Assembly: GCA_016722525.1 (NCBI GenBank)
Contig: JADKJB010000019.1
Location: forward strand, 1-38,742
Length of the DNA: 38,742 nucleotides
From: Bacteroidota bacterium
Lineage (GTDB): Bacteria; Bacteroidota; Bacteroidia; AKYH767-A; OLB10
Direction: 5' to 3'
The position numbers and the translations under genes are program-made. The notes beneath the pieces were generated by a model. That model searched no databases and was not told where the DNA came from. It saw only the letters and a program-made list of their open reading frames with translations. Of the stretch, positions 19,071 to 28,727 are shown in pieces. How positions within the stretch are numbered: position 1 is the stretch's first letter; every line of letters starts with the position of its first letter.

Positions 19071-20879
19071 TCACCCGTTACGTTGTTGGAATTTCTTTTC
19101 TATTTCGAATACTGGAAAAGCAACAAATGTTGGTTTTCCTGAAGGAGTAAAATTAGGTTGAGAACAATTAAACAGGTCATTCGCTAATTTGTTCAGTTCA
19201 CGTGGGTCCAATTCCACACCTGATTTAACTGATAAGTTGAAGGATATGCTTCTAAGGAGGTTCTCGCGATGATTGCTTTTAATAGTTGTATTACTGTTTT
19301 TGTAAGATTCAAGTATCCGCTCCAAAAACTCTCTTTCGTTCCCTGAGGGTATTCCTGAAGGAACTGCATTGAGCACAAAAGTGTTTTTTCCAAACTCTCG
19401 CAAATCAAAACCTAACTTTCTAATGTCTTCAGAAATTTCGGCCAAAACCACAAAGTCATCGTGAGCAAACTGAAGTGTTTGAGGAAACAGTTCCTGCTGA
19501 CTGATTACAGGTGACTTTTCAAGCATTTCCTGATTGTATTCGTATAAAATACGTTCATGAGCGGCTTGTTGATCTATGAGAATAAGTGTACCCTTATTCA
19601 GGGCTAATATATATTTTTTTTCGTATTGCCCATAAACTACAATAGTATCATTTACAGGGAGTTCATGAATTAATGGAATTGTTGATAGTTGTTCATCCCG
19701 GTTACGGGCGGCTTCATACAATTTTTCCCATCCTGATGTTGAACCTTGCTGTTGAAAACCGGATGATTTTTCTTTGAAAGGATTAAAAGAGGGGTCTACA
19801 CGAATTTCAGGAGATTTGGGTAAAGTTTGATACATACTTACCGGAATATTAAAAGCGTTTTCCTGCTCAAAGTCAAGCGAAGGTGTTACGCTAAATTTTC
19901 CCAATGCCCTTTTTACAGAAGCTCTTATAATAGCATACACCGATCGTTCATCTTCAAATTTAATTTCAGTTTTGGTCGGGTGTATATTGATGTCAATTTT
20001 TGCAGGATCAATATCAATCATCAGAAAATAGGATGGGAAGCTGCCGTGTGGAAGCAAATCTTCGAAAGCGTCGGTGACTGCATGATGCAAGTACCCATTT
20101 TTTATGAAGCGGTTATTGACAAAGAAATACTGTTCTCCACGGGTCTTTCTGGCGAATTCAGGCTTAAGTACAAAGCCTCCAAGTTTGATGATTGTGGTTT
20201 CTTCTTCAACAGGAACTAGTCTTTCATTGTAGTTATTTCCATAAATCCCCATGATTCGCTGTTTGAGGTTTCCCTGATAAAGCCGGAAAACTTCAATTCC
20301 ATCATGAAACAACGAAAATTTTGTATCCGGACGAGCAATGGAAATTCGTTGAAACTCTTCTACAATATGACGAGTTTCGGAAGCATTTGATTTAAGGAAG
20401 TTTCTTCTTGCCGGTATATTAAAAAACAGGTTTTTAACAATAACAGACGTTCCGGGCTGACAAGCACACGGTTCCTGGTTAATTACCTTACTGCCTTCAA
20501 CAGTGATCAAAGTACCTGTTTCGGCATCATGAAGACGGGTTTTTAACTCCACCTGAGCAATAGCTGCAATCGAAGCCATTGCCTCGCCCCTGAAGCCCAT
20601 TGTTGTAATCTCAAATAAATCTTCTGCTTTCAATATTTTTGAAGTTGCATGACGTTCAAAGCTCATGCGGGCATCAGTTTCATTCATGCCGGATCCGTTA
20701 TCGGTTACCTGAATCAGCGATTTTCCTGCATCTTTAATAATAAGCTGAATATCGGTTGCTCCGGCATCAAGAGCATTTTCCATTAACTCCTTCACCGCTG
20801 AGGCAGGTCGTTGAATTACTTCTCCTGCAGCAATTTGATTGGCAACGGAATCGGGTAAGAGTTTAATGATGTCTGTCAT
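19071..20879 (-). CDS. mutL: DNA mismatch repair protein MutL
   Basis: A 602-residue intact MutL. The GHKL ATPase N-terminus shows VANQIAAGEVIQRPASAVKE, ELMENALDAGATDI with the catalytic Glu, DNGSGM, and FERHATSKI followed by TMGFRGEAMASIAA. The middle domain has FVNNRFIKN and DINIHPTKTEIKF. The C-terminal dimerisation domain carries DQQAAHERILYE, where endonuclease-type MutL proteins have DQHAxxExxxxE, and a GKPTFVAF motif near the end. The His-to-Gln change leaves nicking activity in doubt. ATG 20879 is chosen over an upstream TTG. The gene leads a minus-strand run with two rhomboids and an EEP protein. Confidence 0.97.
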   Translation of the reverse strand: MTDIIKLLPDSVANQIAAGEVIQRPASAVKELMENALDAGATDIQLIIKDAGKSLIQVTDNGSGMNETDARMSFERHATSKILKAEDLFEITTMGFRGEAMASIAAIAQVELKTRLHDAETGTLITVEGSKVINQEPCACQPGTSVIVKNLFFNIPARRNFLKSNASETRHIVEEFQRISIARPDTKFSLFHDGIEVFRLYQGNLKQRIMGIYGNNYNERLVPVEEETTIIKLGGFVLKPEFARKTRGEQYFFVNNRFIKNGYLHHAVTDAFEDLLPHGSFPSYFLMIDIDPAKIDINIHPTKTEIKFEDERSVYAIIRASVKRALGKFSVTPSLDFEQENAFNIPVSMYQTLPKSPEIRVDPSFNPFKEKSSGFQQQGSTSGWEKLYEAARNRDEQLSTIPLIHELPVNDTIVVYGQYEKKYILALNKGTLILIDQQAAHERILYEYNQEMLEKSPVISQQELFPQTLQFAHDDFVVLAEISEDIRKLGFDLREFGKNTFVLNAVPSGIPSGNEREFLERILESYKNSNTTIKSNHRENLLRSISFNLSVKSGVELDPRELNKLANDLFNCSQPNFTPSGKPTFVAFPVFEIEKKFQQRNG

Positions 20880-21117
20880 CAAGGAAAAATTTTTGAAAAA
20901 GTTATTTTAGTATCATAAAAAATAGAACCATGAGCCAGTCAGTATATGGTGTTATTGTTAAGTGTTTTTGCATTGCTGATCCCCCTTTTATTAACATTCG
21001 TATTTCCTGAAATATGTTGAGAATTTTTTGTTCTGCAATATCAGCATCTTCTGTGAATGAACTTTCCTTTTGGTTAATATTCTGTTTTCTCTTCAAATGC
21101 CTCTATTTCAGCATAAT

Positions 21118-21155
21118 AATGCCTGGGTTTCTATTCGAACCATCAATGCCTGGGT
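21118..21155. repeat. Short direct repeat (11 bp, two copies)
   Basis: AATGCCTGGGT occurs at 21118-21128 and again at 21145-21155, with start points 27 bases apart. It lies in the divergent intergenic region and could be a regulator site or chance. Confidence 0.35.
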
Positions 21156-21339
21156 GATTATAGAATAAAAGGTAACTGAATCATTGTAAATCACTTTGAA
21201 AGCAGTTCAACGTGCTTCAACGCACAACAAAGTTACTCTTTTTTCCTTTATCAATGACTTCTGATTTGTTTGAACAAATTGTTGAAATCAACGTTAATTA
21301 TATCCTGAGAAACCACCCAAATTCAGCTTTTTTTGTTTC

Positions 21340-21347
21340 TAATTTTG
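21340..21347 (+). promoter_or_regulatory. Putative -7 element of the GH3/serine hydrolase gene
   Basis: TAATTTTG matches TAnnTTTG and ends five bases before ATG 21353. It supports that ATG over the in-frame GTG at 21212. The -33 region is not convincing. Confidence 0.4.
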
Positions 21348-21352
21348 AAGCT

Positions 21353-24313
21353 ATGCAAAAAATCTCAAAATATTTTTACTTCAGTGTTATACTTTTTTTG
21401 TTTGTATGTGATCGCAGTGCATTAGCGCAGCCGGTTTTTGATAATTCCAATTCAAGAGCATGGGCAGATTCGGTTTTGAAAAGTATGAGTTATGAACAAA
21501 AGATCGGGCAGCTTTTCATGGTTGACGCCTTTTCGAATAAAGATACCGCCCACACTAATTTCATTGAAAGATTAATCCGTGAGTTTCATATTGGTGGTGT
21601 GATTTTCTTTCAGGGCGGTCCTGTAAGGCAAGCTTTACTTACCAATCGCTATCAAGCATTGGCAAAAGTGCCACTGATGATAGGTATCGATGGGGAATGG
21701 GGATTGTCGATGCGTTTAGACAGTACCATCAGGTATCCCCGGCAAATGACTTTAGGCGCAATGGGTAACGATAGTCTCATTTATGCAATGGCTAAAGAGA
21801 TTGGTCGCGAGTGCAGGCGCATGGGCATTCACATCAACTTTGCTCCTGTTGCCGACATCAATAACAATCCGTTGAATCCAGTAATTAACAGCAGATCCTT
21901 CGGGGAGGTGAAAGAATATGTGGCCACTTATTCGCTCTCGTATATGAGAGGGTTGCAGGATCAGGGAATTATGGCCTGTGGCAAACATTTTCCGGGACAT
22001 GGTAACTCCGATTCCGATTCTCATTTTACCCTTCCGGTAATTAACCAGTCGGCTCAGGAAATGGATTCCGTTGAATTATTTCCCTTTCGCTATCTTATCA
22101 AAAATGGCATATCCAGCATGATGGTGGCTCACCTTTTTATCCCGGCTTATGATACCGCTTTTAACACTGCATCTACCTTATCCAAAATAGTTATTGATAG
22201 TCTGCTACGAAGGGAAATGGGTTTTCGGGGCCTTATTTTTACAGATGCTCTCAATATGAAAGGGGTAGCTAATTATTTTCCGAGCGGATTATTGGAATTG
22301 AAAGCACTTCTTGCAGGCAATGATGTGCTTTTGTATTCTGCAGATGTGGCTGCTGCCTGGTTAAGGATTCATTATGCCATTCAGAATTGTGAAATAGAGC
22401 AAGATGCTATCGACGAAAAAGTGAACAGAATATTAATGGCCAAATATTGGTCGGGACTGAATAACCTTCAAAAAGTTGATACCACTTCACTGGTTGCTGA
22501 TTTGAATACTCCGGAATCAAAGTACTTAACCAGCAAATTGTTTGAACAGGCAGTTACAATAGTTAAAAATGAAAATGCTGTTTTGCCATTGCGCGATTTA
22601 GGAAATTGCAACATAGCTACCCTGGTCATGAATGATACTTTGAACAACCCTTTTCAGGAAATGATTCTCAATTATTCGGATGCTGATCTATACAGCCTTG
22701 AAAAGGAGCCCTCAGCTCAGAAAATAGATTCGCTGTTAAAAATTCTGGAGAAATACGAGTATGTAATTTTCAGCATTCATAATACATCTGTAAAAGCAGC
22801 ACAAGGTTATAACGTATCCTCAAAAGCGGCGGATATTATTAATTATCTTAAAGACAAAGTAAACCTTATAACTGTTGTTTTCGGAAATGCATACTGTTTA
22901 TCACGTTTACCCGATGCACATAAATTAAAATCGCTTATACTATCCTACGAAGATACCGGGTGGCCTCAATATTATACTGCCCAGGCCATTTTTGGAGCCT
23001 CTTATGGTAAAGGGCGTTTGCCAGTAACCCCTGTGCCGGATATTAAACAAGGAACAGGAGTGGCTTTAGGGAATTCATATACCCGCTTGCGTTTTAGCAA
23101 TTCATTGGAATTGGGAATAACGGAGCAGGCATTCAATAAAATTGATTCTCTAGCCTTGAAAGCTATCAGTGATAAGGCCACTCCCGGTTGTCAGGTTGTG
23201 GCGGCCTGGAAAGGGAATATTATTTATCAGAAATCCTTTGGGCGATTTACCTATGATGAAGCCTCTTCGGCTGTAACTAATACTACCTTGTATGATATTG
23301 CTTCAGTAACAAAAATAGCAGCAACTGCACTGGCAGTTATGAAATTGTATGAAGAGGGTAAAATAGATATAGAGAAAAAAGCATCCAAGTATTTTCATGA
23401 ACTCAAGAAATCCAATAAACGGGATCTTGTAATTTAGCATATAATGACCCATCAGGCAGGACTGAAATACTAACTCCCCTTCTGGCAAAATACTATGGAA
23501 AACGGTAAACCATACTATAATATTTATCACCACGAAAAAGATGTGAATTATTCAGTTCGTGTTGCAGACAGTTTGTTTATTTTAAACACCTATAATGCTA
23601 AAATATGGAAAGAGATTTTTGATTCTCAACTAGCTGCTGATGAAAAGTATATTTATTCTGACCTTGGCATGCTTATCATGCAAAAAGTAGTTGAAGAAGT
23701 GAGTGGTACTAACTTGGATTCTTATATGTCGGAGAATTTTTATGTGCCTATGGGATTGCATCGTTTGTTGTATAATCCCACATCAAAATTTCCAATTGAC
23801 GACATCATTCCAACAGAAAACGATACCTCTTTTCGTCGTAGCTTAATACAGGGGTATGTACATGATCCGGCTGCTGCCATGTTGGGTGGTGTTGCCGGGA
23901 ATGCTGGAATATTCAGCGATGCATCCAGTCTGGCAGTTATTATGCAGATGTTGTTGAATGGTGGATCCTATGGCGGAAAACAATACTTGAAAAAGGAAAC
24001 CATTGATTTATTTACTTCCCGATATTACAAAGATGGAACCAATCGGAGAGGACTCGTGTTCGATAAGCCGGAAGTTGATAAGTCAAAAAATGGCCCAACT
24101 GCCTCCTCCGCATCGCCATTCACATTTGGTCATACCGGATTTACAGGAACATGTGCATGGGCAGATCCTGCAACAGATCTGGTGTTTGTATTTCTTTCCA
24201 ACAGAGTATTTCCGGATGCTAATAATAACAAGTTAGCACAAGGTAACTACCGAACTGATATTATGGAAGCATTTTATGAAATAATAAGAAACAATACTTC
24301 TGCGGCAAAATAA
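21353..24313 (+). CDS. GH3 (NagZ-like) glycoside hydrolase fused to a serine hydrolase; two in-frame stops
   Basis: 986 codons in one frame, interrupted by TAG 23435-23437 and TAA 23471-23473. A signal peptide (ISKYFYFSVILFLFVC, ending near ALAQ) is followed by a GH3 domain at about 35-370: IGQLFMVDAF, LMIGIDGEWGLSMRL, KHFPGHGNSDSDSH (the NagZ-type His loop) and FTDALNMKGV with the nucleophile Asp. A linker/GH3 C-terminal part follows. The last 380 residues are a beta-lactamase-fold serine hydrolase with SVTK (SxxK), YSDLG (YxN position) and HTGFTG. Both stops lie around a family-typical THQAGLKY segment, and the frame does not shift. The pairing points to periplasmic muropeptide or beta-hexosaminide cleavage. 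I prefer ATG 21353, which gives a proper signal peptide. Confidence 0.85.
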
Positions 24314-24367
24314 CATTTCCATCACCTTTTTGTTTAGTATCTTTAACCCATATTAAGACTTTTGTTT

Positions 24368-25507
24368 ATGAAAATCGGAATTGTTTGCTACCCAACCTTT
24401 GGAGGTAGTGGTGTTATTGCAACAGAACTTGGAAAAGCCCTTGCAGAAAAAGGGCACAATATTCATTTTATTACCTACAGTCAGCCGGTACGCCTTGATT
24501 TCTTCTCAGAAAACATTTCCTATCATGAAGTGGCAGTAGCTAATTACCCATTGTTTGAGTATGCCCCTTATGAGAGTGCATTGACGAGTAAGCTGGTAGA
24601 TGTTGTGAAGTACGAAAAGCTCGATATCCTTCATGTTCATTACGCCATTCCTCATGCCTCAGTAGCCTGGCTAGCCAAGCAAATTCTTGCCACCGAGGGG
24701 ATTTATATTCCAATAGTTACCACGTTGCATGGAACCGATATTACACTGGTTGGAAAAGACATGAGCTTTGAACCTGTTGTAACATTTGCAATCAATCATA
24801 GTGATGGAGTTACAGCAGTTTCCGAAAGCCTTAAAAAAGATACCTACCTCAATTTCAAGATTGAAAAGGAGATAGAGGTGATCTATAATTTTATCGACCT
24901 CAAAAGGTTTTCAAAAAAAGCTAAAGATCACTTTAGAAAAGCGATAGCTCCATTTGGCGAAAAGTTGATTGTACACACTTCGAATTTCAGGAAAGTAAAA
25001 AGAATTGAAGATGTGGTGCATGCATTTAATCAAATAATAAAAACTATTCCTTCCAAATTGTTATTAATAGGCGATGGTCCTGAGCGCACCGCTATTGAAA
25101 AACTGTGTCGTGATTTGGGCAACTGTGAGCATGTTCGTTTCTTAGGAAAACAAGATGCAATAGAAGAGATACTATCTGTTTGTGATTTATTCATGATGCC
25201 GTCGGAATCGGAAAGTTTTGGACTCGCTGCCCTTGAGGCAATGGCTTGTCAAGTGCCTGTTATATCAAGTAATGCAGGCGGTATGCCTGAATTAAATATT
25301 CATGGAGTTACCGGTTATCTCAGCAATGTAGGTGATGTAGATGATATGGCAAAAAATGCAATCGAATTATTATCCGATCCCGAAAAACTGCAACTATTCA
25401 GAAAGAATGCACTCGATCAGGCAAAGAAATTTGATATCCATGTAATTATGCCGATTTATGAAAGGTATTATCAGAAAGTTATTGACTCAGTAATGGCGGG
25501 TCAATAA
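24368..25507 (+). CDS. bshA: N-acetyl-alpha-D-glucosaminyl L-malate synthase BshA
   Basis: A 379-residue GT4 glycosyltransferase, the first enzyme of bacillithiol synthesis, joining GlcNAc from UDP-GlcNAc to L-malate. Family-specific features are IGIVCYPTFGGSGVIATELG at the N-terminus, FITYSQPVRLD, DILHVHYAIPHASVAWLAK, TTLHGTDITLVG, and the C-terminal sugar-nucleotide site MPSESESFGLAALEAMAC. Length and frame are normal. ATG 24368 is used; the upstream TTG adds two residues. It follows the GH3 fusion by 54 bases. Other bacillithiol genes (bshB, bshC) are not in the window. Bacillithiol is the main low-molecular-weight thiol in many Bacteroidota. Confidence 0.95.
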   Translation: MKIGIVCYPTFGGSGVIATELGKALAEKGHNIHFITYSQPVRLDFFSENISYHEVAVANYPLFEYAPYESALTSKLVDVVKYEKLDILHVHYAIPHASVAWLAKQILATEGIYIPIVTTLHGTDITLVGKDMSFEPVVTFAINHSDGVTAVSESLKKDTYLNFKIEKEIEVIYNFIDLKRFSKKAKDHFRKAIAPFGEKLIVHTSNFRKVKRIEDVVHAFNQIIKTIPSKLLLIGDGPERTAIEKLCRDLGNCEHVRFLGKQDAIEEILSVCDLFMMPSESESFGLAALEAMACQVPVISSNAGGMPELNIHGVTGYLSNVGDVDDMAKNAIELLSDPEKLQLFRKNALDQAKKFDIHVIMPIYERYYQKVIDSVMAGQ

Positions 25508-25536
25508 GAAAAGTTTAAAAAACCGGGAACGTTGTT

Positions 25537-25878
25537 TTAGCCTCCCGCCTGTTTTACCTTATATTCCATCGAAGATAGAATCTGAATTATTTTTTCTCTA
25601 AAATCACCTTGTAACATAATCTCGCCATCTTTTACTGTTCCACCAACGCCACATTTTGTTTTTAGCAATTTGCCTAAAACTTCCAGATCTTTTTCCGGCC
25701 CAACGAAGCCTGTTACCAATGTTACTTTTTTCCCTGCCCTTTGTTTTTTATCCAGCAAAACACGCAGTTGTTGTTGTTTTGGAGGAAGCAATGACCCGGA
25801 TGATGTGATGATTTCATTCTGAAATGATGGATTAGTAGAGTAGACTATTCCATCTTTATTTTTGTTTTTATTGGACAT
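25537..25878 (-). CDS. SUI1/YciH-family translation initiation factor-like protein
   Basis: A 113-residue protein. A low-complexity basic N-terminus (SNKNKNKDG) is followed by the eIF1/SUI1 fold: LRVLLDKKQRAGKKVTLVTG, GPEKDLEVLGKLLKTKCGVG, then GGTVKDGEIMLQGDFREKI and an ILSSMEYKVKQAGG end. Bacterial homologues (YciH) bind the ribosome and affect start-site fidelity. The gene is 12 bases downstream of the lipid kinase and probably shares its transcript. It converges on bshA with only 29 bases between stops and no obvious hairpin there. Confidence 0.93.
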   Translation of the reverse strand: MSNKNKNKDGIVYSTNPSFQNEIITSSGSLLPPKQQQLRVLLDKKQRAGKKVTLVTGFVGPEKDLEVLGKLLKTKCGVGGTVKDGEIMLQGDFREKIIQILSSMEYKVKQAGG

Positions 25879-25890
25879 TTATAAAGTTCG

Positions 25891-26771
25891 TTAAGGAATT
25901 ATTAATCTTAATGTACTTTTATGAGCGGTTATTTCAAATGAAGTTGCAAAACCTGCTACTTCGCCATCAACATGAAGAGGCATTTCATTTTCACAGGTAA
26001 TAGTTACCTTTTCACTTTTCACTAATTGTGCAAAAGAGGAGTGCGCTATGGTGCCATCAAAAACTTTATAAGCAAAATAGGGTAGTTGCAAGAGTTTCAT
26101 TTTACGCACCATGGTAATATTCGCCTTTCCATCATTAGTATCAGCTTCCGGAGCAATTTTGGCATTGTTTCCAAATTGAGATGCATTTGCTATTGAAATC
26201 ATCATGCCTTTTAAATCCGATTCTACCTCCCCTTGCCTAATACGGAAATTGAATTCTTTAAACTTATTAAATTGTTGCATCACTAATTTGACATAAGTGA
26301 TAAAGCCTCGTTGGCCGTTTTTTCCAAAAGGTGGGCCACAAGGGCATCAAAACCAATTCCTGAAACATTGAATGAAGTGAATTCATTGATTTTAATACTA
26401 TCGTGATCAATGACATTGTTGTTGGCAATTACTTGTAATGCTTTCTGAATATTGAAAGGAATTTTATGATGGCGAGCAAGACCGTTGCCTGATCCACTTG
26501 GAATTATAGCCAATGATTTTCCTGTACCATTCAATGCCAGCGCCACTTCGTTGACTGTTCCATCACCTCCAACGGCTACAACAACATCAAAGTTGTTTTT
26601 AATTGCAAGTGTTGCCAGTTCAGTTGCATGTCCTTTATAGTTGGAATAAGCCACTTCTATTTGGTGGAAATCATTCTTAAGAACTTTTTCGATATCAGAA
26701 AATACGGGTTTATTGGAGCCGTTTCCTGATTTTGGATTGATTACAAAAAGTATTTTTCGCTTAAATAGCAT
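25891..26771 (-). CDS. Diacylglycerol kinase-family lipid kinase (one frameshift)
   Basis: About 293 residues when rejoined. The catalytic domain begins ILFVINPKSGNGSN and has the signature VVAVGGDGTVNEVALALNG, then LAIIPSGSGNGLARHHKIP (the DAGK/YegS nucleotide site), and FNVSGIGFDALVAHL. The frame then stops. The expected FGKNGQRGFITYVKLV continues in the next frame, and one extra T in the run at 26326-26329 repairs it. The C-terminal domain ends NEMPLHVDGEVAG and LRLIIP, as in YegS/DgkB relatives. The start overlaps the stop of the LTA-synthase-like gene as TAATG, implying coupled translation. Likely substrates are diacylglycerol or another lipid alcohol. Confidence 0.88.
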
Positions 26772-28666
26772 TACTTTGATTGTCGGGGCGTCAATTCATT
26801 CCTGATTAATGCATGATTGTATTGCTGTAATACAGATTGAAGGGTTGTCACCAATCTTTCCTGATGCACTGTTTTCTCATTCGAAAGATCCTTCATCAAT
26901 AAACTATCGGTGCGGTACTTATAGCATCCCGCAATTTCCGTCCCATCAAATTGAACCAATAAACTATCATCTAAAATCTGATAAACATCACCTGTAAAAT
27001 TAAATGAAAATGGGCTCAGAGTAGTATCTAACATACTGTTGCCAAAAGCGGTAAACGGTTCATCAAAATGAAGGTAATCGAGAATTCCCGGCACAATGTC
27101 AGTTTGTTGTGTCACCCTGTCGGACCAACCTTGCAAATTGCTACCTGGTCGAAAAAATAGTATCGGCACCTTAAACATGCCTGATTTGGTATTGTAATAA
27201 GCATATTCAGATGGACCGGTATGGTCAGCAGTAATAACAAATAGCGTGTTGTTATACCATTTCGTTTGTTTCGCTTTTTCGAAAAACTGGCGCAGTGCAT
27301 AATCAGCGTAACCAATACTTTCATGTATAGGCAATGTTCCTTTTTTAAATCTTCCCTTATCTTCCTCAGGTATGGTATATGGATGATGAGACGAAAGTGA
27401 AAAGAAAGCATTTACAAAAGGTTGCTTCATTGCAGAACATTTTTCAATAAAATAATAGTAAAAAGGTTCATCAAAAACTCCCCAATGTCCATCATAATTG
27501 CCATAAGGATATTCTTTTCTTCCTATATAGTTGTCGAAACCGGTTAGCAATGTGAAATTGTCGAAGTTCATGGTTCCGTTATTGCCACCATGAAAAAAAG
27601 AGGATGCATATCCCTTGCTTTTCAGAATTCCGGCAATTGATTTCAATTTATTGCCGTTATATGGAGATGAAACATAAGAGGCAGGCATGAGTGATGGCAT
27701 TGCAGCAATAACTGCAGGAATACCATCAATCGATTTTTTAGCATTGGCAAATGCATTGGTATAGGTCATTCCCTGATGCATCAGCGAATCGAGAAATGGG
27801 GTATATCCATTTCCATTATTGAGTGCGCCAATATATTCGGAGGAAAAACTTTCAAGAATAATTAATACCACATTGAGTGGCTTAAAAGGAATAGTGCTTT
27901 TGAAATGATGATCTTTATTGAAGTGTTGCAAAGCTTCTTCGTTGGTGAGGTAATTTTTTTCTTCAACAATCGATTTCCCCATGGTTTTTAAAACTGTAAA
28001 GGGAGTATTCAGCACCAATGGCACCAACTGGGGGGTAGTAAATTGTGCCGCTGCCATTATGTTCAAAGGTTTATATTGAAAACCACCACGAGCTACTAAA
28101 AAAAACAATAGCAGTAGGGGAAGTACCAATAGCCAAGAAAGTATTTTTTTACCGGGATCATATTTTGGAGTTGCAATTTTAATTTTGTTGTAAATAATAA
28201 TCAGCAATGTTGTAAAAATTAAAAACAAAACCAGCACATACCAAAAATCTCTGATCATTTGAGGAATGGTGTTTTTCATGTCATCACCCATACCGAACAA
28301 CTGAAACAGATCGGACGTAGTTCTTTTTCCCTGATACTTAAAATATTCCATATCGATGGAATTGAGAAGCAGGGCAGGTACATTTACAATAATAAAAATG
28401 ATTTGCAAAAAACGTTGTGTTAGCCTACTATAAAACCATCGTCCCGGAATGAGATGCAGAAAAATGAATAGTGCATTAATAGAAACAATGGCTATTAAGT
28501 CAAACCTGAATCCTGAAATAAATGCATGGATAGTGTCGGATATTGAAGCAGATTGGAAATAGGAAAAATTAGATAAATAAAAACACAATCTGCACAGTTG
28601 AAAAATAATTACAAGTAATAGCAACCGACGGACTAAAATCTGCAATTGTGCCGAATAGGATTTCAT
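26771..28666 (-). CDS. LTA synthase-family membrane transferase (sulfatase superfamily)
   Basis: A 631-residue intact protein. Five membrane helices occupy about 1-200. The extracytoplasmic alkaline-phosphatase-fold domain starts near 260: NVVLIILESFSSEYIGAL has the metal-binding Glu, ANAKKSIDGIPAVIAAMPS the likely Ser nucleophile, SFFHGGNNGTMNFDNF follows, and FVITADHTGPSEY provides the metal-binding Asp-His. LtaS/OpgB-like relatives move phosphoglycerol, and others phosphoethanolamine, from a phospholipid to an acceptor. Acidic glycerol polymers are not expected in this phylum, so the acceptor is open. The overlap with the lipid kinase downstream suggests that it releases diacylglycerol (inference). 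A terminator lies just upstream at 28681, ending the divergently placed operon before it. Confidence 0.9.
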   Translation of the reverse strand: MKSYSAQLQILVRRLLLLVIIFQLCRLCFYLSNFSYFQSASISDTIHAFISGFRFDLIAIVSINALFIFLHLIPGRWFYSRLTQRFLQIIFIIVNVPALLLNSIDMEYFKYQGKRTTSDLFQLFGMGDDMKNTIPQMIRDFWYVLVLFLIFTTLLIIIYNKIKIATPKYDPGKKILSWLLVLPLLLLFFLVARGGFQYKPLNIMAAAQFTTPQLVPLVLNTPFTVLKTMGKSIVEEKNYLTNEEALQHFNKDHHFKSTIPFKPLNVVLIILESFSSEYIGALNNGNGYTPFLDSLMHQGMTYTNAFANAKKSIDGIPAVIAAMPSLMPASYVSSPYNGNKLKSIAGILKSKGYASSFFHGGNNGTMNFDNFTLLTGFDNYIGRKEYPYGNYDGHWGVFDEPFYYYFIEKCSAMKQPFVNAFFSLSSHHPYTIPEEDKGRFKKGTLPIHESIGYADYALRQFFEKAKQTKWYNNTLFVITADHTGPSEYAYYNTKSGMFKVPILFFRPGSNLQGWSDRVTQQTDIVPGILDYLHFDEPFTAFGNSMLDTTLSPFSFNFTGDVYQILDDSLLVQFDGTEIAGCYKYRTDSLLMKDLSNEKTVHQERLVTTLQSVLQQYNHALIRNELTPRQSK

Positions 28667-28680
28667 ATCTCAAATTAAAC

Positions 28681-28712
28681 AAAAAAGGCTGATTTATGGT
28701 CAGCCTTTTTTT
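28681..28712 (-). terminator. Intrinsic terminator of the Ig-domain lipoprotein gene
   Basis: AAAAAAGGCTGA, loop TTTATGG, TCAGCCTTTTTT: a 12-bp stem. It lies 16 bases past the lipoprotein's stop and just before the LTA-synthase-like gene on the same strand. Confidence 0.9.
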
Positions 28713-28727
28713 ATGAAGTAATCAGAA

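Larger units (their letters stand above)
20880..21352. other. Intergenic region between divergent mutL and the GH3 fusion
   Basis: About 470 bases between two divergent genes. It should contain the mutL promoter and the GH3-gene promoter (see 21340). A 64-codon minus-strand ORF (20902-21096) starts only with TTG and has no recognisable features. Short peptides in other frames, such as YYAEIEAFEEKTEY, look somewhat protein-like, so a decayed small gene is possible. A short direct repeat lies at 21118-21155. Confidence 0.4.

Noticed and set aside
20902..21096. 64-residue minus-strand ORF upstream of mutL
   Set aside because: It starts only with TTG and has no family motif, signal peptide or supporting context. 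It may be a remnant, but I cannot support it as a gene.
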